Source of the DNA: Pseudomonas fluorescens
Lineage (GTDB): Bacteria > Pseudomonadota > Gammaproteobacteria > Pseudomonadales > Pseudomonadaceae
Assembly (NCBI RefSeq): GCF_902497995.1
Contig: NZ_CABVII010000037.1
Span: forward strand, 1-50,094
Direction of reading: 5' to 3'
Length of the DNA stretch: 50,094 bases
Shown here piece after piece: positions 16,273 to 25,713 of the stretch. The notes under the pieces are model-generated. The model was not told the DNA's origin. It made no database searches and saw only the letters and a list, made by a program, of their open reading frames with translations. The translations under genes were made by a program, and so were the position numbers. Position 1 is the first letter of the stretch. Each line of letters opens with the position of its first letter.

Positions 16273-17577
16273 TCAGCGCGCCGACAGCACTTTGCCGCGG
16301 CATTCGCCGAAGCCGATGGAGGCAAAACCCTCGCGGCTGCAATGGGCGCGCAGGATGATTTCGTCGCCGTCCTCAAGAAACTTGCGCACCTCGCCCGACG
16401 CCAGTTCGATCGGCTTTTTGCCGCCCTCGGTGATTTCCAGCAGGCTGCCGAACTGACCGTTTTCCGGGCCCGACAGGGTGCCCGAACCGAACAGGTCACC
16501 GGCCTGCAGCTGGCAGCCGTTGACGCTGTGGTGGGCGACCAGTTGCGCCACGGTCCAGTACATGTGTCGGGTGTTGCTCAGGGTCAGGCGATGGGCCGGC
16601 AGGTTCTGCTCGCGCATGGCTTCGGTGAGCAGCAGCACTTCCAGTTCGATGTCGAAGGCACCCGCGGCCTGGTCACGCTTGTCGAACAGGTAGGGCAGTG
16701 GCTGCGGATCGCCTTCAGCACGTGCCGGTTGGGCGAGACGGAAGGGTTCCAGCGCTTCGGCGGTCACCACCCACGGCGAAATGCTGGTGATGAAGCTTTT
16801 CGACAGGAACGGCCCCAGTGGCTGGTATTCCCAGGCCTGGATGTCCCGCGCCGACCAGTCGTTGAGCAGGCAGAAACCGGCAATGTGATCGGCGGCGTCG
16901 CCGATGGCGATCGAGTCGCCTATCTCGTTGCCCTGGCCGATCCAGATGCCCAGTTCCAGTTCGTAATCCAGACGTGCGCAGGGGCCAAAGGTCGGCTCGG
17001 TCTGGCCGGCCGGCAGGGTCTGGCCTTTCGGACGGCGCACGTCGGTGCCGGACGGACGAATGGTCGAGGCGCGGCCGTGGTAGCCGATCGGCACGTACTT
17101 GTAGTTCGGCAGCAGCGGGTTGTCCGGGCGGAACAGTTTGCCGACGTTTTGCGCGTGCTCGATGCCCACGTAGAAGTCGGTGTAATCGTTGATTTTCGCT
17201 GGCAGGTGCATTTCACAATTCGCCGCCAGCGGCAGCAGTTTCGCGCCTTGGGCTTCGATTTTGCCGTGCAGGGTGCTGCCCTCTTGCAGCAGCTCGAGCA
17301 GACGTTCGCGCAACGCCACCCGCGCCTCACGACCCAGCTCGAAAAAAGCATTCAGCTGGCCGCCACGGGTGGCCTGGACGGCCGTCTTTGCCGCGCCGTC
17401 GAACAGACCGGCATCGAGCGCCGCCTCCAGATCGAAAATATGCTCGCCGATGGCCACCCCACTGCGGGGTGCCGCGCCCTTCACGCTGAACACGCCCAAT
17501 GGCAGGTTTTGCAGCGGGAAATCAGCATGGCCGTTGGCGGAGGCAACCCAGCTACGAGTGATGGAAGTCTGAGTCAT
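16273..17577 (-). CDS. fahA: Fumarylacetoacetase
   Basis: A 434-residue hydrolase cleaving fumarylacetoacetate to fumarate and acetoacetate, the last step of the pathway. Family features: DYTDFYVGIEHAQNVGKLFR (metal-binding Asp and catalytic His region), YHGRASTIRPSG, LDYELELGIWIG with metal-binding Glu, and LNDWSARDIQAWEYQPLGPF. C-terminal GDLFGSGTLSGPENGQFGSL is also diagnostic. Length matches bacterial enzymes. Its start is three bases after the hmgA stop, with GGAG inside the hmgA end, so translation is likely coupled. Confidence 0.97.
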   Translation of the reverse strand: MTQTSITRSWVASANGHADFPLQNLPLGVFSVKGAAPRSGVAIGEHIFDLEAALDAGLFDGAAKTAVQATRGGQLNAFFELGREARVALRERLLELLQEGSTLHGKIEAQGAKLLPLAANCEMHLPAKINDYTDFYVGIEHAQNVGKLFRPDNPLLPNYKYVPIGYHGRASTIRPSGTDVRRPKGQTLPAGQTEPTFGPCARLDYELELGIWIGQGNEIGDSIAIGDAADHIAGFCLLNDWSARDIQAWEYQPLGPFLSKSFITSISPWVVTAEALEPFRLAQPARAEGDPQPLPYLFDKRDQAAGAFDIELEVLLLTEAMREQNLPAHRLTLSNTRHMYWTVAQLVAHHSVNGCQLQAGDLFGSGTLSGPENGQFGSLLEITEGGKKPIELASGEVRKFLEDGDEIILRAHCSREGFASIGFGECRGKVLSAR

Positions 17578-17580
17578 GGG

Positions 17581-18885
17581 TTATCTCCGGGTCGGGTCGA
17601 AAGTGGCGGGCAGCGTGGCCCAGCAGGCATCGTAGGTGGTTTGCAATTGCGGGCAGTCCAGGGCGAAACGGCTCGGGCGCAGCACCTGGCTGGTCTCGAA
17701 CATGAACGCCATGGTGTTGTCGATTTTCGTCGGCGCCAGTTCGGCGTTGATCGCCCTGGTGCAGGTTTCGCCGTCCGGGCCGTGGGCGCTCATGCAGCTG
17801 TGCAACGACGCGCCGCCTGGCAGAAAGCCTTCGGCCTTGGCGTCGTATTCGCCCTGGATCAGACCCATGAATTCGTTCATCAGGTTGCGGTGGAACCACG
17901 GTGGACGGAAGGTGTTCTCGGCCACCATCCAGCGCGGCGGGAAGATCACGAAGTCGAGGTTGGCCAGGCCGTGCACGCTGGTGGGCGAGGTCAGGACGGT
18001 GAAAATCGATGGATCCGGGTGATCGAAACTGACTGTGCCGATGGTGTTGAAGCGGCGCAGGTCATATTTGTACGGCACGTTATTACCGTGCCAGGCGACC
18101 ACGTTCAGCGGCGAATGATCGAGTTCGCACCCCCACAACTCGCCGAGGAATTTCTGCACCAGGGTGGTCGGTTGCTTGAGATTTTCGTACTGGGCGACCG
18201 GGGTCAGGAAGTCCCGCGCATTGGCCAGGCCGTTGCTGCCGATCGGCCCCAAGTCCGGCAGGCGCAGCGGCGCGCCGTGGTTTTCGGCGATGTAGCCGCG
18301 GGCTTGTGGGTCGAGCAGTTCGACCCGGAATTTCAGGCCGCGCGGCAACACGGCGATTTCCAGCGGTTGCAGATCCAGTACGCCGAGCTCAGTGGCGATG
18401 CGCAGGCGGCCCAGTTGCGGGACCAGCAACAATTCGCCGTCGGCGTTGAAGAATACGCGCTCCATGGAACGGTTGGCGCGGTAGCTGTAGACGCTGATCC
18501 CGGCCGGTTTTTCGGCGCCCGAGTTGGCCGCCATGCTCACCAGCCCGTCAATGAAATCGGTGGGCTCGCTGGGGATATCCAACGGGTTCCAGCGCAGGCG
18601 GTTGGGGGTCACTTCACCCAAGGGGCCGCCGGCCAGTTGCCGCTCCAGCTTGACGAACGCCGGGTGGTTGGCCGATGGCTGGATGCGGTACATCCAGGTG
18701 CGCCGCGCTTCGCTGCGGGCCATGGTGAACGCGGTCCCGGAGAACAATTCGGTGTAGAGGCCATAGGGGGCTTTTTGCGGGGAGTTCTGGCCGACGGGCA
18801 ATGCGCCGGGCAGCGCTTCACTGCTGAATTCGTTGCCGAAGCCTGACTGATAAGCCAGCGCGGGCGCCGTTGAATCGAGGTTCAT
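17581..18885 (-). CDS. hmgA: Homogentisate 1,2-dioxygenase
   Basis: A 434-residue non-haem Fe(II) ring-cleavage enzyme converting homogentisate to maleylacetoacetate. The N-terminus YQSGFGNEFSSEALPGALP is the family signature; the iron-binding region FPPRWMVAENTFRPPWFHRN, NEFMGLIQGEYDAK and HSCMSAHGPD is intact. Start at 18885 is set by AGGAGG just upstream; a further in-frame ATG at 18972 lies in the operator region. It is the first gene of the operon and is divergent from the IclR regulator gene. Confidence 0.98.
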   Translation of the reverse strand: MNLDSTAPALAYQSGFGNEFSSEALPGALPVGQNSPQKAPYGLYTELFSGTAFTMARSEARRTWMYRIQPSANHPAFVKLERQLAGGPLGEVTPNRLRWNPLDIPSEPTDFIDGLVSMAANSGAEKPAGISVYSYRANRSMERVFFNADGELLLVPQLGRLRIATELGVLDLQPLEIAVLPRGLKFRVELLDPQARGYIAENHGAPLRLPDLGPIGSNGLANARDFLTPVAQYENLKQPTTLVQKFLGELWGCELDHSPLNVVAWHGNNVPYKYDLRRFNTIGTVSFDHPDPSIFTVLTSPTSVHGLANLDFVIFPPRWMVAENTFRPPWFHRNLMNEFMGLIQGEYDAKAEGFLPGGASLHSCMSAHGPDGETCTRAINAELAPTKIDNTMAFMFETSQVLRPSRFALDCPQLQTTYDACWATLPATFDPTRR

Positions 18886-18962
18886 GGAGCCTCCTGAACA
18901 GAGAACAGGCAGTGGCCTTTCGCTCGATTGAAGAGGTCTTGGCCCGCCCGGGTTATTTTTAT

Positions 18963-18990
18963 CGTAATTCAATTACGCATAACGTAATTT
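18963..18990. promoter_or_regulatory. Palindromic operator cluster between hmgA and its IclR regulator
   Basis: CGTAATTCAATTACG (18963-18977) is a palindrome with one central base. A third half-site CGTAATT (18983-18989) makes a second inverted pair, ATTACG-N5-CGTAAT. It lies ~78 bp upstream of hmgA and ~60 bp upstream of the regulator, as expected for an HmgR-type repressor controlling both. Confidence 0.75.
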
Positions 18991-19048
18991 GATTGGTAAT
19001 GACCGTCAAGCTATAAAGACGCCCATTCGTCCCGGGATCACTGCCTCC

Positions 19049-19840
19049 ATGGAAAAGCCTGACAGCAACGGTAAACAGAAAGTCCGCTCGGCCGAGGTCG
19101 GCACCGACATCCTCAAGGCCCTGGCCGAGCTGTCGCCATCGACCTCGCTATCGCGTCTGGCCGAACATGTGCAGATGCCGGCGAGCAAGGTGCACCGCTA
19201 TCTGCAAGCCTTGATCGCCAGCGGCTTTGCCGAGCAGAACACCACCACCAACCATTACGGCCTGGGCCGCGAAGCCTTGCGCGTCGGGTTGGCTGCCCTC
19301 AACAGTATGGACGTGCTGAAAGTCGCCGCCCTGCCCCTGGCCGAGTTGCGCGATGAACTGAACGAAACCTGCTTTCTGGCGGTGTGGGGCAATCAGGGCG
19401 CGACTGTGGTGCATATCGAGCCGGCGGTGCGCGCGGTGACGGTGGTCACGCAATTGGGCTCGGTGCTGCCCTTGCTCAGCTCATCGACCGGGTTGGTCTT
19501 CGGCGCTTACCTGCCCAAGCGTGAAACCGTGGATTTGCGTGAGCAGGAACTGCAAAACGACAGCGCTCACGCCCTCGCCGACGATCAGGCCTATGAAACC
19601 CTGTTCGGGCAGATCCGTGACCACGGCCTGCATCATGTGCATGGATTGCTGATGCCGGGTGTCGATGCGCTGTCGGCACCGGTGTTCAACGCCGTCGGAC
19701 ACGTGGCGGCGGTGATTACCATTGTCGGCCCGACCTCGTTGTTTCATGCCGACGAAAACGGCCCGGCGGCCCGGCGATTGCTGGCGGCGACGCAAGCCGT
19801 GAGTTGGCGGATGGGCTACGAGTCGCCCGCCGTCAAATGA
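19049..19840 (+). CDS. hmgR: IclR family regulator, probable homogentisate pathway repressor
   Basis: A 263-residue IclR-type protein. The N-terminal winged helix has SLSRLAEHVQMPASKVHRYL and ASGFAEQ. The effector domain (from ~90) carries LRDELNETCFLAVWG, SSTGLVFGAYL and the final GPAARRLLAATQ. In P. putida the regulator divergent from hmgA, HmgR, is an IclR-family repressor released by homogentisate; the same layout supports the assignment. ATG 19049 is chosen because upstream ATG 18989 overlaps the operator. Its 3' end overlaps the convergent LuxR gene by eight bases. Confidence 0.88.
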   Translation: MEKPDSNGKQKVRSAEVGTDILKALAELSPSTSLSRLAEHVQMPASKVHRYLQALIASGFAEQNTTTNHYGLGREALRVGLAALNSMDVLKVAALPLAELRDELNETCFLAVWGNQGATVVHIEPAVRAVTVVTQLGSVLPLLSSSTGLVFGAYLPKRETVDLREQELQNDSAHALADDQAYETLFGQIRDHGLHHVHGLLMPGVDALSAPVFNAVGHVAAVITIVGPTSLFHADENGPAARRLLAATQAVSWRMGYESPAVK

Positions 19841-22388
19841 CAATGCCCAATGCTTTTGCCCTGGCCACCGCTTGAGTCCTGCGCTCCACCCCCAACTTGC
19901 CATTGATGCGTCGCGCGTGGGTTTTCACCGTATGCAACGAGATGAATAACAGATCGGCAATTTGCTGGTTCGAGTTGCCCTGTGCCACTAACGTGAGTAC
20001 TTCGATTTCACGTTGACTCAACCGGTTCCCGGTGGCGGCCGTCACCTCAGGGTCATGACCCGGTTCGGCCCGTCCAATGGCCTGCGGCAACCGGGGCTGG
20101 CGCAACTGCAAATCGCGCAAGGCCTGTTGCAGGTTACAACGCTCGACCAGGGCCATGCCTTCCTGCAACGATTGTCGGGCAACGGCCGGGTTGTCGGTCA
20201 GCCAGGCGGCTTCGGCCAGCGCCAGGTGCAATTGCGCCTGCAGCCCCGACATCCCCCGCTGCCTGGCCCACTGCATTTGCGCCTCGAGCCGGGCCAATGG
20301 CATGTGCGCCTGTCCCAGATAGACGTCGGTCAATACCAGCAGATATTCCAGGGCCGGAATCAACTCCAGCGTCGCCGGCGGTGCCTGACGTGCGTGGGGC
20401 CCCTGATAGTGACGGAGCACCCGGGTCAGGGCTTCGTGAGCCAAGTGCGGCCGGCCCTGCTGCAGCCAGAATTGACAGCTGATTTGCAGCAGGGCACTGC
20501 GGTACACCGTGTCTGGAATCCGTCGTTGTTGCATCAACCGTTCGGCGTCACGCAGCAGGACGAAGGCTTGAGCGTAATCCCGCCGATTGGCCGCCAATTG
20601 TGCCAGACCGAGGAACCCATACAGCGCTCGTTTATCCTGGTTGCGCAGGCAGATCTGCAGGCCGCTCTCGAAATACGCCGCGGCCTGCATTTCCCGGCCC
20701 TGACTCAAGCTCAGACGCCCACGATGCAGGGCAATCCGTCCCAGCAAGGGTTCGGCCAGCGGTTGCTGCCGGATGAGCAGGCCGTCCATGTTGGCGAGCA
20801 AGTGCTCGGCCCTGCCGCATGCCCCCCGTTGCTCGAGCAACTGTGCGTGATCGAGTTCCAGCAGGCCTTCAAACACCAGCGAGCCTTGCGCCCGGGCCAG
20901 GCATAACGCCTCACGGTTGAGCGCCTGTGCAACCTCGAGTTCGCCCCGCACCAGGGCCTGTTGCGTCAAACCGGACAGGCACATCAGCCGGACGGGCCAG
21001 AACGCTGGCCCCAGCTCGTCGAGCGCCTCAAGAAAGTGTGCCCGTGAAGCGTCCATGCGCCCCTGCAAATGCAGCAACCAGCCTTGTTGCGCCTGCCAGC
21101 GGGCGATCAATTGCCGCTGATCGAACGCTGACGGTTGTGGCACGAAGCGGGACAAATGTTCGATGCATTCACCCGCCTGCTCGAAACGTCCGGCAAACAA
21201 CAAGGCCGCAGTGATCAGCCCGACCAGTTGGGGCGAGCCGAGCATCAGCTCCTCGCCTTGTTGTTCATGTAATCGCAATAACAGCGCCACGGTCTGCTCT
21301 TCGAACAGGTGCTCGAAACTGAAATGCTGCAACAGGCTGACCGCGACCTCGAACTCTTCGGCCAGCAAGGCCTGTTCGAACGCGGCCTTCCAGTCCAGTT
21401 CGGCGGCGAACCACTGACAGGCACGCCGATGCCAGGAGCGCCCGGCCGGCCACTGCTCGTCGCGCATCAACCGGGTCAGGGGAGCGAAAATCCGCAGCCA
21501 GTCTGTCGAGTCTTGCCAGGGCTCGATGAAGCAGCCCAATTCCTGCAGCGCGCTCAAACATTGAGCGCCCTCGCCCGCGCCGAACAGGTGATCGCAGAGC
21601 CGGGCATTGAAGCGTGGCAAGTGGGCCAGCACCCACCAGGCTTCGGCAAGCTCCGGGGTCAGGCTGGCAAAGAGCTCATGTTCCAGGTAATCGTGCAGGG
21701 TGTCTGGCCGACCGTGGAGCGTGTCGCTGCGTGACCAGTCGCATTTTTGCAGCAGCGCAATCCGTACGCCGGCGCACCAGCCACCACTGCGCCGCAAGAT
21801 CCACTCGGCAGCTTTCGCGGTCTGTGCCGGCTCCAGGTGATGCAACAGTTTTTCAATTTCACCCTGATTGAACGCCAGCGTGGAGCGCTCGCAATCGTAC
21901 AGTTCATCATCCAGTAGCAGGCGCGGCCAATTGCATTGCGGACGGCGCCGACCACTCAGCCACCAGGTGACCCGCGGGCTGCTGATGGCCAGCAGCCGGT
22001 CGAGCAACAGATCCAGTTCCGGATGGGGCATACGGCAATAGTCATCGAGAAACAGCCAGGTCGCTGTCTGCAGTCGAGCCAGATGCTCCAGCAAGGCGGG
22101 CTCATCCGAGGCTGGCAGCCCCAGGGTTTGCGCCAGGCGCTGGCGAAAATCGACCACACTGCTCGCCTCCCCCGCCAACGGCAGCCAATAGACCTGACAC
22201 TGTGCAGGCGCCTGCAACAGGCATTCGACGAGCAGCGCACTCTTGCCACTGCCCGCCGGTGCGCAGAGCAATTTCACCCGCGCCGTCGATGCCAGCAAGG
22301 GTTCGATCAACCGGGCGCGCGACTGGTGGTGGGAAGACAAACGGGGCAGGAGTCCAGGACGGTCCAGACACAGCGTCATGGCAGTCAT
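19833..22388 (-). CDS. MalT-type LuxR family regulator (STAND-like ATPase)
   Basis: An 851-residue regulator of the MalT/AlkS class. It has a P-loop at residues 43-50 (APAGSGKS, the MalT variant), a Walker B-like TWLFLDDY near 115, a long helical-repeat region (~350-760) of TPR style, and a C-terminal LuxR helix-turn-helix from ~785 (LSQREIEVLTLVAQGNSNQQ, then HTVKTHARRINGKLGV). Such proteins switch on transcription when ATP and an inducer bind. It lies next to a DUF1302-DUF1329 operon on the same strand, a recurrent pseudomonad neighbourhood, so that operon is its likely target (inference). Inducer unknown. Confidence 0.9.
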   Translation of the reverse strand: MTAMTLCLDRPGLLPRLSSHHQSRARLIEPLLASTARVKLLCAPAGSGKSALLVECLLQAPAQCQVYWLPLAGEASSVVDFRQRLAQTLGLPASDEPALLEHLARLQTATWLFLDDYCRMPHPELDLLLDRLLAISSPRVTWWLSGRRRPQCNWPRLLLDDELYDCERSTLAFNQGEIEKLLHHLEPAQTAKAAEWILRRSGGWCAGVRIALLQKCDWSRSDTLHGRPDTLHDYLEHELFASLTPELAEAWWVLAHLPRFNARLCDHLFGAGEGAQCLSALQELGCFIEPWQDSTDWLRIFAPLTRLMRDEQWPAGRSWHRRACQWFAAELDWKAAFEQALLAEEFEVAVSLLQHFSFEHLFEEQTVALLLRLHEQQGEELMLGSPQLVGLITAALLFAGRFEQAGECIEHLSRFVPQPSAFDQRQLIARWQAQQGWLLHLQGRMDASRAHFLEALDELGPAFWPVRLMCLSGLTQQALVRGELEVAQALNREALCLARAQGSLVFEGLLELDHAQLLEQRGACGRAEHLLANMDGLLIRQQPLAEPLLGRIALHRGRLSLSQGREMQAAAYFESGLQICLRNQDKRALYGFLGLAQLAANRRDYAQAFVLLRDAERLMQQRRIPDTVYRSALLQISCQFWLQQGRPHLAHEALTRVLRHYQGPHARQAPPATLELIPALEYLLVLTDVYLGQAHMPLARLEAQMQWARQRGMSGLQAQLHLALAEAAWLTDNPAVARQSLQEGMALVERCNLQQALRDLQLRQPRLPQAIGRAEPGHDPEVTAATGNRLSQREIEVLTLVAQGNSNQQIADLLFISLHTVKTHARRINGKLGVERRTQAVARAKALGIVI

Positions 22389-22481
22389 AGTGGTGCGCCT
22401 TTTTATAATTGTGGCGCCACCCTAGCCCTGTCCTGACAGCTTGTTGAAGAAGTATTCAACACACTGATCGACCCCTATAAA

Positions 22482-22507
22482 CAAGGTGACCTTATGTCAC
22501 CTTTTTC
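22482..22507. terminator. Terminator after the DUF1302-DUF1329 operon
   Basis: AAGGTGAC (22483-22490) and GTCACCTT pair around CTTAT. The minus strand continues TTGTTTATAG, while the plus strand has a short T-run. It sits between the DUF1329 stop and the LuxR gene promoter. Confidence 0.6.
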
Positions 22508-22528
22508 TGTAGGACCACTGTAGGAAAG

Positions 22529-23896
22529 TTACCTCACACCCGTACTCCGCAAGGCTGCCGGCGTGTAGTCCCCTGCTTTGGCGGCGACACCGAACTCGAA
22601 GCTGCGTTTCTCCTCGTTCTTCATCCCCAGGGCAATGTAGCGACCGGCGATGAGGTCATACAGCGCTTCAACGGTATACGCCGGGACCTGGTGATCGTAG
22701 TAGAACTGCGCATGCCCTTCGGCGACGCGCCAGAGTTGCCCGCGACCGTCGTAGTGATCGGCCAGCGCCACCTGCCAGCTGTCTTCGTCGATGTACATGT
22801 GACGCTTGGCATACACGTGTCGCTCGTTCGGCTTGACCGTCGCGACCACCTCCCACACGCGATGCAACTCATACCGGGTCAGGTCCTGATTGATGTGCCC
22901 GGCCTGGATGACGTCGGTGTACTTGAGGTTGGGCGAGTCGAGCTTGTAGCTGTTGTACGGGATGTACATTTCTTTCTTGCCGACCAGCTTCCAGTCGTAG
23001 CGATCCGGCGCGCCGGAAAACATGTCGAAGTTGTCGGTGGTACGCAACCCGTCGGACGAGGTGCCCACACCGTCATAGGCGACTTGCGGCGCACGTCGCA
23101 CACGGCGCTGGCCGGCGTTGTAGATCCAGGCCTTGCGCGGTTCCGTGACCTGATCGAGGGTCTCGTGCACCAGCAACACGTTGCCCGCCAGCCGTGCTGG
23201 CGCGGTGACTTCCTGCTTGAAATAGTTGAGCACGTTCTCATCGCTGCCCGGTTTCAGATCCCCGAGCAGCGAGGGCACGGCGACCTCGTCCTTGAAGCGG
23301 ATGACCGTGAAATCACCATTGGACTGAGGCGTTGCCTGGGTGATGGTGCGGCGCAGGTTACCGCCGTGATAACGGGTGACATGGTTCCAGATCACCTCGA
23401 CACCGTTCTTCGGAATCGGAAAGGCGTAATAGCGATTGCCGGTGAAATTAGCCAGGCCATTACCGTCGTTGATCGATGTCACGTTCAGCGCGCTGCGCTT
23501 GGCCGACTCATTGATATCCGCGGGTACGGCCACGGTACGGTGGGTTGGATACACCGGGATTTTGTAGGTCTCGGGGTAGCGCTTGAACATCGCTATCTGG
23601 CCATCGGAGAGCTTGTCCTTGTACTTGTCCACGGTCGCCGCGGTGATGGTGAACAGAGGCTTTTCAGTGGCGAACGGGTCGGCCAGGAAACCTTTGCTGT
23701 CCACGGCACCGGCGTTTTTCGGGAGCCCACCGGTCCAGGCCGGGATCGAGCCATCGGCGTTGCCGGCCTTCTCGCCCCCCAGCGGGGTAAGGCTGGTGCC
23801 GAGCTTGTTCGCCTCTTCCGGCGACACCGCGGCCATCACGTTGACAGCCAACAGGCTCAGGGCCAGGGCGCCGCATTGCAGAATCATCTTGCGCAT
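22529..23896 (-). CDS. DUF1329 family exported protein
   Basis: A 455-residue periplasmic protein with a clear signal peptide (basic MRKM, a hydrophobic run, cleavage after VMAA). The rest matches DUF1329: SPEEANKLGTSLTPLGGEKAGNADGSIPAW at the mature start, DMFSGAPDRYDWKLVGKKEMYIPYN, RRVWEV-like HRVWEVVATVK, and DEDSWQVALADHYDGRGQLWR. The fold is thought to resemble LolA-type lipid carriers. Start at 23896 fits GAAGGATG eight bases upstream; ATG 23905 has no room for a ribosome site. It lies 15 kb from any iron gene and directly follows a DUF1302 gene; the pair is linked in many Gram-negatives to envelope lipid or steroid handling (function inferred). Confidence 0.88.
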   Translation of the reverse strand: MRKMILQCGALALSLLAVNVMAAVSPEEANKLGTSLTPLGGEKAGNADGSIPAWTGGLPKNAGAVDSKGFLADPFATEKPLFTITAATVDKYKDKLSDGQIAMFKRYPETYKIPVYPTHRTVAVPADINESAKRSALNVTSINDGNGLANFTGNRYYAFPIPKNGVEVIWNHVTRYHGGNLRRTITQATPQSNGDFTVIRFKDEVAVPSLLGDLKPGSDENVLNYFKQEVTAPARLAGNVLLVHETLDQVTEPRKAWIYNAGQRRVRRAPQVAYDGVGTSSDGLRTTDNFDMFSGAPDRYDWKLVGKKEMYIPYNSYKLDSPNLKYTDVIQAGHINQDLTRYELHRVWEVVATVKPNERHVYAKRHMYIDEDSWQVALADHYDGRGQLWRVAEGHAQFYYDHQVPAYTVEALYDLIAGRYIALGMKNEEKRSFEFGVAAKAGDYTPAALRSTGVR

Positions 23897-23919
23897 TGAA
23901 ATCATCCTTCTCAGCCAGA

Positions 23920-25713
23920 TCAGAAGTTCACGCCAAAGCTCAACGCCAGGAAGTCGCGATCTTCCAGGGTGTTGTAGTCACCGCCGAAGAAATCGGTGTA
24001 ACTCAAGCTCGCGGTATAGGTATTGCGGTAGTCGGCATCGACGCCGAGGCTGATCGCCTTGGCGCCTTCGTTGAACAGCCCGTTGGGGCCGTATCCGGCG
24101 ACGTCATGGGACCAGGACAGGTTGGGTTTGAAATTGATCCCGGCGATGACGTTGTTGTAGTCAAGGATGGCGCGGGCGCGGTATCCCCAGGAGGTCGACG
24201 TGACGAAGCCGTCGGTATCACCGCCAAAACCGTATTGGCCGTACACCGAGTCGCGGCCGTAGCGCAGTTTGCTGCGAGCCTCCAGCCCGCCAACGTGGAC
24301 AACGGCCGCCTCACCCACCAGGGTCAGCCGGTCGGCCCCCATCACCTGATCGATGAAATGGGTCAGGGTGCTCTGGATCTGCGTCATTTCCTTGCGGCGA
24401 TAGCCTTTGTTGTCAGCCCCAGGCGTCGTCGCGATAGGCGATGCCGCGCCGCCGGCGATCGGGTTGAGCATCGCCAGGGTCAAATCGGTGCTGTTGAGCT
24501 GTACCGGAGCGTTGGGGCGATAGCTGATCTCGCCGGTCCACGCGGTACCTGTAGGCAAGGTGGTCGAGAAACTCGCACCGTAGAGGCGAATGTCTTCCGG
24601 GTACTCGAGGTAGTACTGGCCGCGACCGAGCATCACACTCTGGGCCAAGGCCGATCCGGTGCCGGGCGCAATGGCGTTGGCGGTGCCGACGATGGCCGGG
24701 ATTTGTGACAGCGTGCCCAGGCCGGCCGTCGTGGTGCCGCCATTCGGTGTGCGGCTGTGGTAGTTCATGAAATACAGGCCGTATTCGGTATCGTCGCCCA
24801 ACCAGCGCAGCGCCGTACCCCATTGCCCGGAGTCACGGGCGTCGCGGTCACCGCCACGGGGCACAATCACCCCTTCCCTGCCGACCTGGAAGCCCTGGCC
24901 AAACGCGGCGGCGATCGGTTGCAATGGCGCGATTGCCGGGCTGCCAACTGTATAGCCCGTGGTGCAACCGTCGGCCGCCACGTCACCGCCGAAGAAGGTG
25001 CCGCAGTTGTCGAGAACGGTCTGGTCCCACTCCAGTTGATAGAAACCTTCCACGTTAAGTTTGTCGGTCAGGCCCTGGGAGGCGAACAGCATGTTCACCG
25101 GGATCAGGCCTTCCTTGATCTCGGCGCCAGGGCGACGAAACGCTGAAACGTCGACCGGGTTGATGCTGTTGATCGAGTTGCCGATGAAGGTGCTTTCGCC
25201 CCAGCTGACCACCTGCTTGCCGGCGCGCACGGTGCCCGGCAAGTCGGCGATCGAATAGTTGTGATAGACGAAGGCGTCGAGGATCTGCGCGCCGGCGGAC
25301 TTGGAACCTTCCTTGCGATTTTTATCGCTGATCGGCTTGAATTCGCGATCTTCGTCCTTCAATTCGAAGTCGTACCAATACTTGCCACGGACGAACACAC
25401 CGGTGTCGCCGTACTTCAGTTCGAGATCGTGGATCCCCTTGAAGATCTTGGAGAAGGTTTCGCCCTTCTTGAAGTTCAGGCGCCCGTCGTCACCGGTCGA
25501 CGCCTGGCCGGTCCCGCCATTGACGATGCCTACCAGCGCCTTATCGGCATCGCGCATGCCCCAGCTCGCGCCGACGGACAACGAGGAGTCGAATGTCCCC
25601 TCGATTTCGCCAATATTGAATGAAATGGCCTGCACCTGGGCGCAGCAACCCAAGGCCACCGCAGCGGCCAGCGCCTGCGGTGTGAAGATGGCGCGCATTG
25701 TTGTTTTTGTCAT
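23920..25713 (-). CDS. DUF1302 family outer-membrane protein
   Basis: A 597-residue exported protein predicted to form an outer-membrane beta-barrel. It has a signal peptide cleaved near AQVQAISF, alternating beta-strands throughout (GTFDSSLSVGASWGMRD, KYWYDFELKD), and a C-terminal aromatic residue (LALSFGVNF) as used by the Bam machinery. DUF1302 signatures include NNSINPVD-like NSINSINPVDVSAFRRPGAE and GLIPVNMLF. It is upstream of DUF1329 in the same operon. Known family members are surface proteins of unclear cargo. Start at 25713 follows a GGGGAAG element. Confidence 0.9.
   Translation of the reverse strand: MTKTTMRAIFTPQALAAAVALGCCAQVQAISFNIGEIEGTFDSSLSVGASWGMRDADKALVGIVNGGTGQASTGDDGRLNFKKGETFSKIFKGIHDLELKYGDTGVFVRGKYWYDFELKDEDREFKPISDKNRKEGSKSAGAQILDAFVYHNYSIADLPGTVRAGKQVVSWGESTFIGNSINSINPVDVSAFRRPGAEIKEGLIPVNMLFASQGLTDKLNVEGFYQLEWDQTVLDNCGTFFGGDVAADGCTTGYTVGSPAIAPLQPIAAAFGQGFQVGREGVIVPRGGDRDARDSGQWGTALRWLGDDTEYGLYFMNYHSRTPNGGTTTAGLGTLSQIPAIVGTANAIAPGTGSALAQSVMLGRGQYYLEYPEDIRLYGASFSTTLPTGTAWTGEISYRPNAPVQLNSTDLTLAMLNPIAGGAASPIATTPGADNKGYRRKEMTQIQSTLTHFIDQVMGADRLTLVGEAAVVHVGGLEARSKLRYGRDSVYGQYGFGGDTDGFVTSTSWGYRARAILDYNNVIAGINFKPNLSWSHDVAGYGPNGLFNEGAKAISLGVDADYRNTYTASLSYTDFFGGDYNTLEDRDFLALSFGVNF

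Noticed and set aside
16105..18846. A 913-codon open frame antisense to maiA-fahA-hmgA
   Set aside because: It is the shadow frame of GC-rich genes. It crosses three recognised enzymes, has no ribosome site, and its composition is that of an antisense frame.
22691..23899. A 402-codon frame opposite the DUF1329 gene
   Set aside because: Antisense shadow; the opposite strand encodes a clear signal peptide and DUF1329 motifs.
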